A stretch of DNA of 64,000 nucleotides from Kappaphycus alvarezii (taxonomy: Eukaryota; Rhodophyta; Florideophyceae; Gigartinales; Solieriaceae), in the NCBI GenBank assembly GCA_002205965.3, contig NADL03000002.1, positions 124,001 through 188,000 on the forward strand, written 5' to 3'. Positions 11,092-21,951 of the stretch are shown in pieces. Every line of letters starts with the position of its first letter. The stretch's first letter is position 1. The notes below the pieces were generated by a model. That model searched no databases, was not told the origin of the DNA, and worked only from the letters and a program-made list of their open reading frames with translations. Position numbers and translations under genes: made by a program.

Positions 11092-11510
11092 GCAAATATC
11101 AGCGAAAAGGGGGTGTCGTAAGGGTACAGTGCTGTGCTGTACAGTACATGTGCATGGAAACGAGTTTGGATGCAAAACTGCATTTGATTTGATCGATGTA
11201 CAGTACAGTACTGTACATCTGGTTAGGTCTTAGTCGTACAGGTAGACCGTACGCAGCCCCCAGTAGATATGTACTGAATGCATTAAACTTTGATTGTTGA
11301 GCAGGAAAGATATTATTGTCGATCCATCGCTCTGGAAAACTACAGAACAGAAGAGTATCATGCAGAACACTATAGAAAACGATTACAAAGACCCGCGACA
11401 TCTGCGCCCTCCTGTGGCACATACTGTACAGTACACTTCAAGTACAGTACTGTACACTGTACACTGCTGACTGATGCCATACGACACCCCCCCGTTTCGC
11501 TGATATTTGC
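11092..11510. mobile_element. MITE-like element with about 30-bp terminal inverted repeats
   Basis: The left end at 11092-11120 starts gcaaatatcagcgaaa, then a G run and tgtcgta. The right end at 11480-11510 is its reverse complement, differing by one substitution and two extra G/C in the homopolymer. Total length is 419 bp. The interior holds no transposase but carries several TACAG/GTACAGTAC blocks (11130-11155, 11196-11220, 11424-11466). A target duplication is not evident: the flanks read 'gagtt' and 'tactt'. The superfamily cannot be assigned from these ends. Confidence 0.75.
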
Positions 11511-11800
11511 TACTTCGAAACGGTAAATTAAAAAAACGTTTCAACCTGTACAGTACTTGCGCACATGATATGTATTTACAGAACTCATCTTTCATCGGTA
11601 GTGGTTGTCATACGGCCCGATCGCGAGGCAACCTACGCTTCAAAATGTCATTTGATTCCTTTTGCTATGCAACTCCACTCTTATCCAGACAATGTCACCC
11701 TGCTCCTCGGCCGCCCCATGTCCTCCGCCTGCCAAACTCCTAGCCCAGTCCACCACTCCGCTCTGATGCCCTGCTGCCACCCTCCTACGGTAAACACACT

Positions 11801-13771
11801 ATGAACCATTCAAATTGGAACACCACCCTACCAGCACAACCCTCCACCACACCTCACGCCCCCACCCCCCATAATCCTCCCCTCACCCCCCGCCATCCAC
11901 TCAAACCATCACTCCGCCATGTCCACGCCACCAACACCCCCCACCCCCTCCCGCCTCCCCTGCACCACCCCCCTCTCCCCCACGAAATCCGTCGCATCCC
12001 CTCCGTCGACCCCCGCGCCCACATCGACGAGTTTGGCGAAGTCGACCGCATCGTCCACCTCCCCACTCACAAGCCCTTAGCCTCCGACCATGATTCCTTT
12101 CACACCCAACCCGCTTCTGCCACCGCCCCCGCCACCCGCCCCCTCTCTACCACAAATGGTTCAAGTTATATTCCCGTCTCTTCATGAAGCGCCATCTCAT
12201 GCAGTACTTTTACGATGACATTCTGTATCGCACGCGTGGCATACGCAAGGTGACCACGGAGGAACTTTTCCTGGACCTCATTATTGTTGCTGCCGTTGCT
12301 GCCATCGGCCATCAATTACGGAGAGTGCCATCTCCTGGGCCGCGCTTGAGAAGTTTGTCTTGCTATTTCCGCGGTGTACTTTAGTTGGCGTGGCATTGTA
12401 TTCTATGGAATTTATGGGGCGTTCAGGTCGACTTTGCCGGGAAAATAGGCGTCTATTTGACGGTTCTTTCGCTCACGGGGATTGCACTGGGCGCCCATAA
12501 TGCGTTTGATGACGTTGCACGCCCTTATGTGGGAGTTTCGGCATTTTTGGCCACGGCCGTGCCGCAGGTGAGTGGGATGGTGTGGTCGATTCATGAGCGC
12601 TTGTTAAAACCCGGCGAATCGGGTGAATCAGTTGGTGTTGATGAATTCTATCACGCTGTTTTGTGTGGTGCCGTATTTGGTCGCGGCGTTTATGCGCACG
12701 GAGCGCGCTACCAGGTCGTTGTATTGGGTGGCGTTTGCGCTGCAGTCTTTGTTGCTGTTTGCGCCGTATAAGATCTACAGTTATTTGCACAGGAATGTGG
12801 AAGGGTACACGAGAATAGCAGTTAATATTGAATTGTTTGTCGAAAAGTTCGAGGTGCTCACCATGATTGTTATGGGTGAGACTCTCATCGGGCTATTGTT
12901 TGAGGCCGGCGGTAAGCTAGTAACCCAACTCTGCCGCACCCCTTTTCACCATAATCGACCGCGATTCTGACTTCATTGTGTGTGCCCTGCGACACGCCCG
13001 GAAACAGCCGCCATAACTTTTGAAGGAGTGCGAGTAGGACACATGTACCTTCTGCGATGCTCAGCACGGCGACTCTATACTCTATCCAAACGTTGTACGT
13101 GCAGATAGACAGCCCCATTGCCAAGGGCGGTCGGCACGCCGTGCGACACAACGTACTCGCCGGATACGCTTGGAGCTTCATTCACATGCCGTATCACTGT
13201 TTCCTCATAATGTTTGCGACCGGTCTTGCGATCAGTCTACGCGACGTCGCATTACCACCAGACGTCATTGCGGAAAGTGTAGTGCGTGCAGAGGGTGGGT
13301 TATCCGCGGCGAAAGGCACAGCGCAGTTTACAACGAACGCGCGATGGCTGTATGCGTAGGGTGGGCGGGTTCGCTTATATGTAGTGGATTGCTGAGTGGA
13401 CTGCATAAGGGCGGCGCAAGGGCGGTGACAAAGGTGTGGCGGGTGTTGATTCGGAGTGTGATTGCAATTGGGGTGATGGTCGGGCTGCCGTTCTCGGGGT
13501 TGAGAGCGGAGTGGTATCAAATGGTAATCGCGGGGGTATCAGTTGCCGTTTCGGCAGCCGAATTTCTGGTGGTGCAGATGGAGCGGGTGGGGTTCTTCCG
13601 GCGGGGGGCAGAAGGAGAGCCTTGGGGAATGAATCGGGTGGTGGGTCGGATGAGATTGAAAAGGATTCAGACTCAGACTCAGACTCGGATACGGACTCGA
13701 ACTCCCTCCCGGAGGAAGCTGCCGGCGGAGGTGGGGCGAGACTTGGAAAGAGGGGCGGCTGGGTTGAGTGA
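11801..13771 (+). CDS. LtrA-domain multi-pass membrane protein, copy 1 (needs 9 missing bases)
   Basis: Resembles the bacterial 'low temperature requirement A' family (PF06772), polytopic membrane proteins of unsettled function. A Pro/His-rich N-terminus (11801-12180) includes 'HIDEFGEVDRIVHL'. Then come 'MQYFYDDILYRTRG', 'TTEELFLDLIIVAAVAAIGH' (the LtrA signature), 'LTGIALGAHNAFDD', 'EKFEVLTMIVMGETLIGLL' and 'FIHMPYHCFLIMFATGLAIS', and an acidic DSDSDS tail. A GT-AG intron at 12912-13007 (phase 1) sits exactly where copy 2 has one. The frame must move by one base near 12184, 12320, 12370, 12401, 13051, 13355 and 13630 and by two near 12605, always as if bases were missing. Adding nine gives 628 codons, a multiple of three. 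The paralog is at 30953-33065. Either heavily error-laden sequence or a young pseudogene. Confidence 0.8.
12912..13007 (+). other. Intron of LtrA-like gene 1
   Basis: 96-base GT-AG intron (starts gtaagc, ends aaacag), phase 1. Splicing joins 'FEAG' to 'AAITFEGVRVGHMYL', matching 'FEAG' joined to 'SVLSVEESRIGYMYL' in the second copy. The shared position and phase show the paralogs duplicated after the intron was gained. Confidence 0.85.
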
Positions 13772-14269
13772 GATGTTATGGAGTTGGAAAATAGGTTGCA
13801 GAGGAAAGACAAATCGAGATTTGTTCAAGCACCCTCGAACCGCGATCGAAACAGGAATTTGACAGTTGGATTTGGCTAATTTTTGGACTAACCCACATTT
13901 TGACGTACAAAGTATTCGGGAAGCATACCGCGGATGCGACAGAAAAAGACGAGACGAGAAACCCCAGTATGCTTTGACAGATGTCCTTGCTTCCGCAGTG
14001 CTGCGGTAAACAAACGTATAATCAGGTTCTGTGATCAGCCAGCTGCTGAGCTATCTGATTCAAATGCTGTATCGTGTAGTGCACTGTAGTGTATCGTAGG
14101 TTTGGGTAAAGCGGGTCAAAAATTTTTCTTTCTTGAAAAAGTTTCTTCTGCTCTGACCATACAGTATCTTTCAAATATTAAATCACCCCACATTCCCCCC
14201 CCCCCCTTCTGCTCTCAGGGTCGATGTAGGGGCAACAACTGGGACCTTTATTTACTTTTACTCTTTTTA
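13772..14269. other. Intergenic 3' of LtrA-like gene 1
   Basis: No gene supported. It contains a run of ten C at about 14196-14206. The short ORF at 14102-14317 is not convincing. Confidence 0.5.
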
Positions 14270-14425
14270 CTTATCTTGAGTGTACACCGACTGACCGACT
14301 ATTCAGTTACGAGCTAACTGGATGGACCACATCGGTCACGTGCAGTGGGGCCCGCGATATGATGGCCATAGCCACCGACGACCACAAAGTGCAACTGATA
14401 CGCTGGTAGATGCGTGTGCGAATCG
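14270..14425 (-). repeat. Conserved 3' tail of the non-LTR family, copy A
   Basis: Read on the - strand this ends with gaatagtcggtcagtcggt followed by gtacactca. It aligns with 56231-56450 (+) over roughly 150 bases and with 29985-30028 (+) over the terminal part. The end carries a direct GTCGGT-CA-GTCGGT duplication. Confidence 0.85.
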
Positions 14426-14429
14426 TAGC

Positions 14430-15166
14430 GTCCGAGGTGTGGCATTTCGTGGCTACACGTGGCACAAACTCTTCGATAAATAATGCGGTATCCGGAGAAG
14501 GGGCACCGAGGAGTCGAAGCCAGAGGTTGGAATCGGAAACCTGGGTCCCGGGAGGGCAGAGGGGGGGACCAGGCGCCTTGACAGCTTGTGCTGTAGGTCC
14601 TGGATCTTGCGATGGTGCATGAGGGCGGCAGCCCCACCGGCGACTTGCGTCGCTTTGGTGATGGAGGTCTGCTTGAACGGAGACGTGACGGCGACGTCAC
14701 ATGCAATGGGTCGGTCTGGTAGGGCAGTTCAGTGTCACGGGGGGATGCACGAGGAGAATGTCAGCGGGCCTGTAGTCCGTCCCGGGGAGGAGATTCTCAG
14801 CTTCGAACTCGTAGTCAAGGCCGGCGGCGCACGGAACACGTGCCACGCGAATACATTGCGAACGGAGTTGTGGCGGTGAATGCGCCCGAACTCTGAGACG
14901 CAGCGGTCGGCGGCATGGTCACCGTGGACATCCATGTCCTGCTGGCAGTGGTGGCATTTCAATGGCACCGAGTCTGTGTAGACTGGGAGACCGAGGTGCC
15001 TGCGCAGCATGATGCTCCAGTGTGCTGATGACACCTTCGTCGCTGTGGTGGGGTGGGCCCATAAGAACGCCGCCGCACCGGTGTTACGGAAGGCCAAGCC
15101 TCGAATCCGGCGACGTGTGGACGTGTCGGAGTGGCAGCTAGGATGGCACTCTCTTCCATAGTTCAT
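14430..15166 (-). pseudogene. Non-LTR C-terminal zinc finger and restriction-like endonuclease
   Basis: The ORF 15166-14735 contains 'PLKCHHCQQDMDVHGDHAADRC', a C-C-H-H/C zinc-binding unit, then 'IHRHNSVRNVF', the HN-x-RN box that precedes the nuclease in this group. In the next frame 'LLPGTDYRPADILLVHPP' supplies the P-A-D acidic position, and further on 'DVAVTSPFKQTSITKAT' gives the D-x-x-V-TSP strand. The frame changes near 14720-14830. The domain would nick target DNA to prime reverse transcription; the split frame makes activity unlikely. Confidence 0.75.
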
Positions 15167-15402
15167 CCTCCCAAAACTCCTTTGCCCTGGCTTCTTGCTG
15201 CGCCCGATTTAGATGAGATTGCAGGTTGACGGGCATGGCGGCAAGGGAGGCGGGTTCAAAGGGGCCTAGGTCGGTGGCAAACGGGTCATCTTGGATCTGT
15301 CGGACGAAATCGCGCAGGGGCCGGCGTGCCTGGTTGACGAGGAAATGTCGGTCACCCCGTGCCTGTTTCCCAAGGACGGCGACGGAGCGGGGTGTTGCAT
15401 AG

Positions 15403-16089
15403 TCAGCGGTGCGTAGGCGGGCGGGGGCAGCTTCCAGAATGCTGGCGGCGACAGCCGCGTGCAGTGCAGGGCCAATCCTTGAGAACCCGTGCCCCCCGAG
15501 ACGGAGGGAGACAAGCTTGTTCCCATGCGTCGTCGGTGAGGGGGACCTTATGGAGCGTGGCGTAAGCGGCTCGCTGCACTGAGTCGAACTCCCTTGCAGG
15601 CTCCGCGGCATGCTGAGGGTCCGCAAGCCGAAAGGCGTGAAGCACCCGGCATGCGGATGCACATAAGCGGTGCATGTGGAAGCGGGCCCTGGGGTCTTGG
15701 ACCCTTTCCAGCAGCGCCAGGGTGCGACGGCACCCCTCTATCTTGCTGCGTAAGAATGTTTTCGTGAAAGCAGCGTTACCCAACGGGGCCCCGAGGAGCT
15801 CGAAACCATCGCCTGCGCATTCTGCAAGCGGGAACTCGGCCAGGAAAGCAGCGCGATCAGCTGGCGGAGTGTGCGGCCAGGAGATGCGTGTCTTGCGAGG
15901 GTTGATAAACAGACCGAATGAAGGACCGTAGAGCGCGAGGGACCGTAGTGCTCGCCGTAGGCCGTCAAGTGATCCCATGATTGTACCGTCGTCGGCGTAC
16001 CACTGATTTAAAATGATACCCTCGTCGTCGGCATTTAAAGATTTAATTGGGTCTGCTAAACAGACACAACCCGGCAAGGGCTTGGCCAA
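15403..16089 (-). pseudogene. Non-LTR reverse transcriptase, palm and thumb
   Basis: A 228-aa ORF. Near its start 'NQWYADDGTIMGS' carries the YADD catalytic box with the G-T-I-x-G style of non-LTR elements. 'GLRRALRSLALYGPSFGLFINPRKTRISW' follows with the K-T motif of the next palm block, then 'FELLGAPLGNAAF', a GxPLG block. The remainder is thumb-like ('CRRTLALLERVQDPRARFHMHRLC'). It then shifts frame near 15420-15600 into 'FSRIGPALHAAVAASILEAAP' and 'QSHLNRAQQEARAKEF' (frame 15662-15138). Confidence 0.85.
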
Positions 16090-16090
16090 T

Positions 16091-16412
16091 GCCTACTCCA
16101 GCAAAGGGACGGAAGAAAATCCCCCAATTGAAATTTCGGCAAGCCGAGAAATCAATGACTTGGAAATGGCTTTAAAAATGGAAAATGAAAATTTATCATA
16201 ATCTCGCTGACCAATGAAATAGCACCATTTACTGCTCATAGATTTCCGATTTTCTGCCATGTCGGGGAAATTATGACGACAAACACAGAATGAACAGATA
16301 TTTCTTGGCTCCACGCGGTTACCAATAAACCTTGAGTTGCCATTTGCTTCCCTGCCAAGGTTGACCACACCGCTTCTCCACGTTTTCCACGAGCTCCCCC
16401 TCCCGGACCAGC
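16091..16412. other. Intergenic, no gene seen
   Basis: The upstream boundary of the truncated non-LTR element falls here, near 16090. Nothing else recognised. Confidence 0.4.
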
Positions 16413-17950
16413 ATGACGTACGATCATCCTGCCTGTCAGGTACCTGTCACCAACAGCGCATCCACTCTGCAACTGACGACTATTCCGCCTGTTCAACCAG
16501 CGACTCTTGCAACGCCACCAGCTCCACTAGCACCGTCCGTTCCGATAACACCTACACCAATCATTCCGCTGACATCAACGATGCAGCCAGATGCGCCCGT
16601 TTTGGTAACACCAAATGATCTCGTCAAGACCAAACGATCTCCGGCACCTCGAACAGAATTTTCGATTTTCCTAAATATCTCGCTGCTCCCGCGGTTCTCG
16701 ATCTGCAGGACTATGCGAAGAAAACACTACCTATGTACTCAAGACCACTGACACGCGCAAGGCATTCCAAGGATCTTGAGCTATCTAAACATGCTCTGCC
16801 GCCTTTGTTTGCTCGACAATTGTACTCGCAAATCTTTTCTCAAAGTACTCAACGTTTCCGGAGTCTCTAACGCTAAAGCTGGTACTAAACTTAAGTTTAT
16901 TGCTACTAAGATGGTCCAACGGCAGTTTTCTATAGAAAATACTTTTCAACTCGTCGAAAACTCTGAGAAATCCTCTGTCGTCTTATTATGTACGGCGCAA
17001 AGTTTGGCAAGACTCAAACCAACCGTCGTGAAGGTGACGAAGAGTGTTCAATCAACTGCAGGTGGTTGGAATGGTGAGGAATTTCTTGGCAACGCCGCGA
17101 AAAGCCCATAACCAATGGTGATGGAGATGTAAAAATAGGAGAGCCAGTGTTATCGAATGATGAGAATATTGGTTCAGAATCCAGACCTGTGCAAGAGCCC
17201 GACTTTGAAGCGTCCGAATTCTGCCGGATTCTCCACTTACTGGCAGACACAAGAATGACGACGGCACGTACACAGTTAATGGAACCTAAAACGCGTTCTG
17301 AACTAGATCCTTAGCCTACTGATCCGTGGAAAGACAATACTGCACGTCTGTTCAACATTGTGTCCTTCAAAACGGCAACAGTGTCAACTTTATCGGAAGG
17401 TGTTAGTCTTGCAGATGTAGCCACGCTCAATCCTGCTGTTCTGCTGTATGATAGTGAAGGAGTTGTGCTTAGGAGAAAATTCGGGGAGTTCAAATCGCTG
17501 TATGTTACTTGTCTTTCTAGGCATGAGGCGTCTGGTCAAGGCGACCCGGACGCATTTTTGTGCTTTGCCCAAGGCAAAACCTATATCAGGGACGCGTATT
17601 GCCTCTTAAAATCGCATGAAATACTGCAAACGCTTGCTATTCGGAAACTTCAAAGCGATGCACAGAGCGAAGAGGGCGTTAGAAGTGGCGTCACTCTTGG
17701 GTTAGACTCTGGAAGGAAGCGGAAAAGGGCGAGGCAAGAAATCAACATAGTCGGAATGGAAACGTTGTCATCCGCTTTCAAACCTTGTTCCGAAGACGTA
17801 GCACTGGAAACAGAGGAACCATAAAGGTATAAAGCCAATTTTGAAGTTGCTATGGCTAAGGGGCGGTCGGTGCAGTCACTCTTGTCTGCAATTTCACAGG
17901 CTAAACTTTTAGAGAATGAAGCAGCAACGAGGAAGAGAAGCGTATTTATG
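16413..17950 (+). pseudogene. Unassigned ORFs, probably a transposon accessory protein
   Basis: Four + strand pieces in changing frames: 16413-16751 (112 aa, Pro/Thr-rich), 16776-17111 (111 aa, basic), an unlisted piece 17111-17310, and 17360-17824 (154 aa). The last contains 'EFKSLYVTCLSRHEASGQGDPDAFLCFAQGKTYIRDAYCLLKSHE' and a basic stretch ('GRKRKRARQE'), a nuclear-localisation-like cluster. After a stop at 17822 it continues with 'FEVAMAKGRSVQSLLSAISQAKLLENEAATRK', helical. I do not recognise the family. It faces the Harbinger-type transposase remnant tail to tail, so it might be that element's second protein, but this is only a guess. Confidence 0.35.
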
Positions 17951-18194
17951 TCAAGATAGTTAAATATCTGATGTTGGATATATCTTAAAGGCATTCTACC
18001 TGATCTTCATCGACCTCGCCGAGGTCTTATAAGCCCTAGATCGCTTAGACGCTGGGCAATATCGTCCCGGTTCGTCAAATTCTCCCTAGACCTTAGACGA
18101 CTTCTTTGTGTGTCTTGTTCCGTGTGTAGAGAGTCTTTTAAGTGGACAACGGGAATTACAGCTACATTTTTCTCCTTTATGACCTAAAGATTGT

Positions 18195-19430
18195 TTTAAT
18201 ACGATATATCGCCTGAGTCAATGATATAATTGTGCAGTTTGCACGCTACCATGATGATAAGTGTATCTTTTGCCAATCTAAATCGTAGAGGGGCCAAAAA
18301 ATACCAAACCGTGACACAAGCATTCCGAATGCTTGTTCTACAGTAATTATCTATGAGCAAAGATAGTAGCTGAAAGCATCCTGGACTTGAGAAAGCCCCA
18401 ATCCTCCGTACGGAGTGAAAATGTAAACACCATTTGCGTACGCATCGTCTGCTGCAATCCGAGTCCAGGAAGGGAGTCCATTCTGTTCCATGAGAATATT
18501 TAACTGCGTGCCCTTGAATTCATCAGTGGAGTAAGGCGTTGCCCCAGCATGACGAGCAGATACAAAGAGAAATTTGTAGTCTGCTCCAACGGCTGCCTGG
18601 ACACACACAAGGCAAAGAATCCCTTTCTATTGTATTATTTACTTAAATCAGGCGTTTCGTTAAGCCTCGGTTGCTGAATTTGAATAGAAACGCCATCTAG
18701 AGCATCTATAATACCTTGTAACGGACTTTTGCGCAATACTCTGAACTACCGGGCTCTAAATGCGCAGTATTCCTCGGATACAGGAAATGATATACACGGG
18801 AGAACCTTATTGAGTGCTTTTCACGTCTCGTCAAAGATGTTGTACGTTGTCGAACGTCCGACACCATATGCACCCAAAATCGAGATCACTTGCTCCGGCT
18901 AATTTTCGTAGTGTTATGCAGAGCATATTTCAATATTCTTGGCAGCACCCGGGCAATTTTCTCCTGTCTGTCACCTGTCACGTTGGGGCCTGAGGATATT
19001 ACAAAGAGTCCTGAACCTCACAAGGGCGACTCTGTACAATCTTCTAAACAGATTGTCACCGACCTCCACAATATGTTCATCAATGGAAACGAACAGCGTT
19101 TCATCACGATCCTGCCTCTACGTAAATCCCGCGATGTAATATATACCGCTATAGTGAGGAGCATGGTGGGGATTAATTTTTTAGCGCCTTAATCTTGCGG
19201 TTGCTCCACAATATTTTCTTGAGGACAACGGATCTGCGAGCAATACGCTCTATGCGCCGTCGCATATTGACATGCGCTGGTGGAAGTGCTGGTGGAAAGG
19301 GAAGAGTTTTTCTACGGTTAAGGCTCCAGCAATGGTAGCCGCAACTCACGGCAATCCATCAGCAACGTTTCCAGTTTCATTTTCAAAGTTATAGAACGAC
19401 AATAGAAGGAATATTCTCGAAATCATGACA
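18195..19430 (-). mobile_element. PIF/Harbinger-type transposase remnant (DDE_Tnp_4 family)
   Basis: On the - strand, descending: a region around 18850-18900 reads 'YGVGRSTTYNIFDET'-like. 'GIIDALDGVSIQIQ' lies near 18671-18725, with the first catalytic Asp in the DALDG box. The ORF 18608-18351 gives 'VGADYKFLFVSARHAGATPYSTDEF' and 'RIAADDAYANGVYIFTPYGGLGLSQVQDAF' (second Asp). Near 18345-18240 'TTVEQAFGMLVSRFGIFW' supplies the third acidic residue (Glu), then 'DTLIIMVACKLHNYIID'. The D-D-E layout and the E-x-x-F-G-x-L motif are typical. Frame breaks at 18350 and 18610-18670 disable it. TIRs were not found. Confidence 0.85.
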
Positions 19431-19679
19431 CATGTCATATTTTCCAATTTCCAATTTTCGGCTGTCAAAAATTCGTAGGTCGACCCTCATTGGTTTTTTG
19501 AAACTTGGCATAAGCATCTGTCTACTACCAAGGAGAACGTATACCAAGATTCAGAACAATTGGAAAATGAGAACAAGATCAACGAATGATTTTGAGATGA
19601 CCCCAGTGTCCTTCAACTATCTGCATATCAGGCCAATTATGGGTCACATTAAGGAACAAACCATAAATAAAGAAAATGT

Positions 19680-21420
19680 TTTATTGCGTACGAAGTAGCC
19701 CGCCAGCTCTTATTCGAGCAAGAGCCTTCCGTAAGACCGTAGTCTCCTTCCAGAAACCTAATCGACTGCGACGTCCATTCCGCAGAGTTAAACACTGTGG
19801 TTTCTCGCCTACCTTTTCTTTCCTTTCGTCATGCCTCCTTCCCTGGCGTTCATTCGCCTCCCGCTCCTTCGCAAGCCCTCTCTTGGCCTGTTCTCCTGCC
19901 CTAAACTCCCTCTGCAGCGCTTCATCTACACGGGGCTGTTGGTGCTGTCGCAATGCAGTTAAAAGGTCATCGCCAGTCAATAAGCCCCATATCTTTGTTA
20001 ACAGTTCCTGACTTCATCGCCGACCCATCCGATTGCAGCAAGTTTGTGTTTCTATTATAATTTGCACAGAGCCTCTTGAATTCAGTGAACGCTTCGTCGC
20101 GCGAATTGTACCCAGTTATATTCATGATGGCTGCAAACTTGATGACTTCAGGCAGAACCGACCTGGAAACTTTACAGTACACAGCACAGGCTGGAAATCC
20201 GTTCGCGATGTTATTGTAAGTAAGTGCCCTCATAAGTCCGTTGCGCAACATTTCGCAAATGGTGTACACATCTTTCTTCTGCTCGGGATTGTGGGCAATG
20301 ATTCGCTTGTTAATTCCATTCCGCACTTATGTCTTATAAGGAGAAAAACAATGTAGTTAGGGACCTCGTACGATGGCTTATGTGAGCAGGAAGCCGACTG
20401 CGATGAGTTTTTTTCTCTTAGAATCTCCAGCGCGCTGAATCACACATGTGCTCCGTTACCTTCCATCGTTTGGACGAGGTACTTGTCTCTCTTGCGGAGT
20501 TCTTTGGTTTTTCCAACAAAATGTCTGGCCCGATCGGTAAACAACACGAAATGCACCTTCACTGGGTCCCGTTATGCAATCAGGGCATTTTTCGGCAAGA
20601 ACGAGACAGTCGTTTCAATGGTTTAATCCAATTTCTTACGCTATTTTGTCTGTTTCCCCAGAACAATGACAACGGGGCGCCAAGTTGAGCCGTCCACAGA
20701 CACAACAGGCATGGTAGTTACGTGTTCGCATTGGATAAAAATTTTAATTCAACAGAGTTACTTCTCCGTTTTCTTTCTATGACTGCTTTTGGTTGTGCCC
20801 ATGTCGAAGTCCTCGTTGAAAATCCGGTCTCATCGATATTGAAGATTTTTTCCGGAATCTTCACTTTAAACTCTATGTAAACCTGTGCGAGTCGCGTGTA
20901 ATTTCTTGATTTTTCGGGAACATTTTAGATGCCTTGGCACTCTCCAAATACGCCCTTATTTTTAAAGTCAGTTCAGGGTCCTTCTTAACAAGTTACTGAG
21001 ATAAACATGACCTGGTGTGTTTTCTAGAAAGTCAGTCGGTCCGCCTTGCAGAAGAGAGCTTGAAACAGAATAATTTGATGACTTCCCGGTGCCCTTCTTT
21101 CGACAACGGAGTGAAATTACGCGCAAACATCAACTTTGTGTTGAAAACGATGCTCTCTTCTTCAAATGTGAGAGCAGGGCAACGTCATGATTTGGCTGTT
21201 ATAATGCCGTTCCCCTGCGATAAATCCTTCAAACGGCGCTAGAGCTTTGTGTTAGATACACCATGCGCCTTTGCAGCCTTGTGAATGCTCAATTTGTCGT
21301 TTCCAACGGCGCTCAGAGCATTCGCAAGACGAGTGCAGGGTTGTGTTGATGAGTAATGGTTGGGATACCCATTTCGGTTGCCCACTATGACTATCCTCTC
21401 GTCTGGTCTTGGGGAGGGTC
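19680..21420 (-). mobile_element. pogo-type transposase remnant (psq HTH plus DDE_1)
   Basis: On the - strand from 21370 down: a psq-type HTH ('HKAAKAHGVSNTKL'), a CENPB-type DNA-binding region, then 'EKIFNIDETGFSTRTS' (about 20820-20860; the NIDETGF box with the first catalytic Asp) and 'VSVDGSTWRPVVIVLG' near 20680-20720. The intact 119-aa ORF 20326-19967 holds 'ICEMLRNGLMRALTYNNIANGF' and 'RSVLPEVIKF', the C-terminal part after the DDE core. The 99-aa ORF 19980-19681 is a charged, helical tail ('AGEQAKRGLAKEREANERQGRR'). The middle is shredded by stops. No TIRs identified. Confidence 0.75.
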
Positions 21421-21928
21421 CCCTCCTCTCTAGATGATATTTTTCATCGTAGAAAGTGAGTTGTTGGGTAAAAGTGGCCCGAAAAAGCGATTGTTGCCTA
21501 GAAATGAATTATTTAGAAGATAGATGAATAGTTGTGAATTTTTTTGGTTGTTTTTTAGAAAAAGTTGAAAAGTCATTAAACTTTTGACCTACTTTGCCTT
21601 TGTGAACCATAATTGCCCGACTCTACGATGCAGTACAATATCCTTCCAAATTACAGTCATTAAAGCTGTGGTGTGCTGTACGGTACAGTACTGTACTGCA
21701 TGCTGTTGTAATATAGGCATTTTAGGTATTAGAGAGGTTATGCAGCGTCCCATTTTTCGCATGAGATGCCAATTTCGGCAAGCTTTGAACAAGTGATCAA
21801 CGTTTTCCAAAATCTCGGTTCCAAGTCATCTCATTTTTCGGTTGTGGGCTGTTTCAGAAAAAAATCATTGCGCCAAAATGACATCGTAGTTCACCCGCCG
21901 GCGAATCGATCTTCGTCGCCCGTCCGAT
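21421..21928. other. Intergenic with one TACAG palindrome block
   Basis: AT-rich with no gene. A TACAG/CTGTA block at 21676-21705 includes ggtacagtactgtactg. Confidence 0.6.
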
Positions 21929-21951
21929 TTGTCACGCACAAAACCACCATC

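Larger units (their letters stand above)
14270..16090 (-). mobile_element. 5'-truncated non-LTR retrotransposon with PD-(D/E)XK-type endonuclease
   Basis: On the - strand, reading from 16090 down: reverse transcriptase palm and thumb (16089-15403), a linker, a zinc-finger-like segment and a restriction-enzyme-like endonuclease (about 15166-14430), then a conserved 3' tail (14425-14270). RT followed by a C-terminal nuclease is the plan of the early-branching non-LTR groups that use a restriction-like nuclease in place of an APE. The RT begins abruptly just before the catalytic palm, so about half the expected RT and everything 5' is missing, which is usual for incomplete target-primed insertion. 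The tail recurs at 56231-56450. Confidence 0.8.

Noticed and set aside
11854..12066. 70-aa Gly/Trp/Arg-rich ORF on the - strand
   Set aside because: Reverse complement of the C-rich, Pro-rich N-terminus of LtrA-like gene 1.
13375..13812. 145-aa Pro/Ser-rich ORF on the - strand
   Set aside because: Antisense shadow of the C-terminal half of LtrA-like gene 1, with a low-complexity repeat read backwards.
14196..14206. C10 run and other long C/G runs (33388-33396, 51568-51577)
   Set aside because: Simple homopolymers; useful only as places where the assembly length may be wrong.
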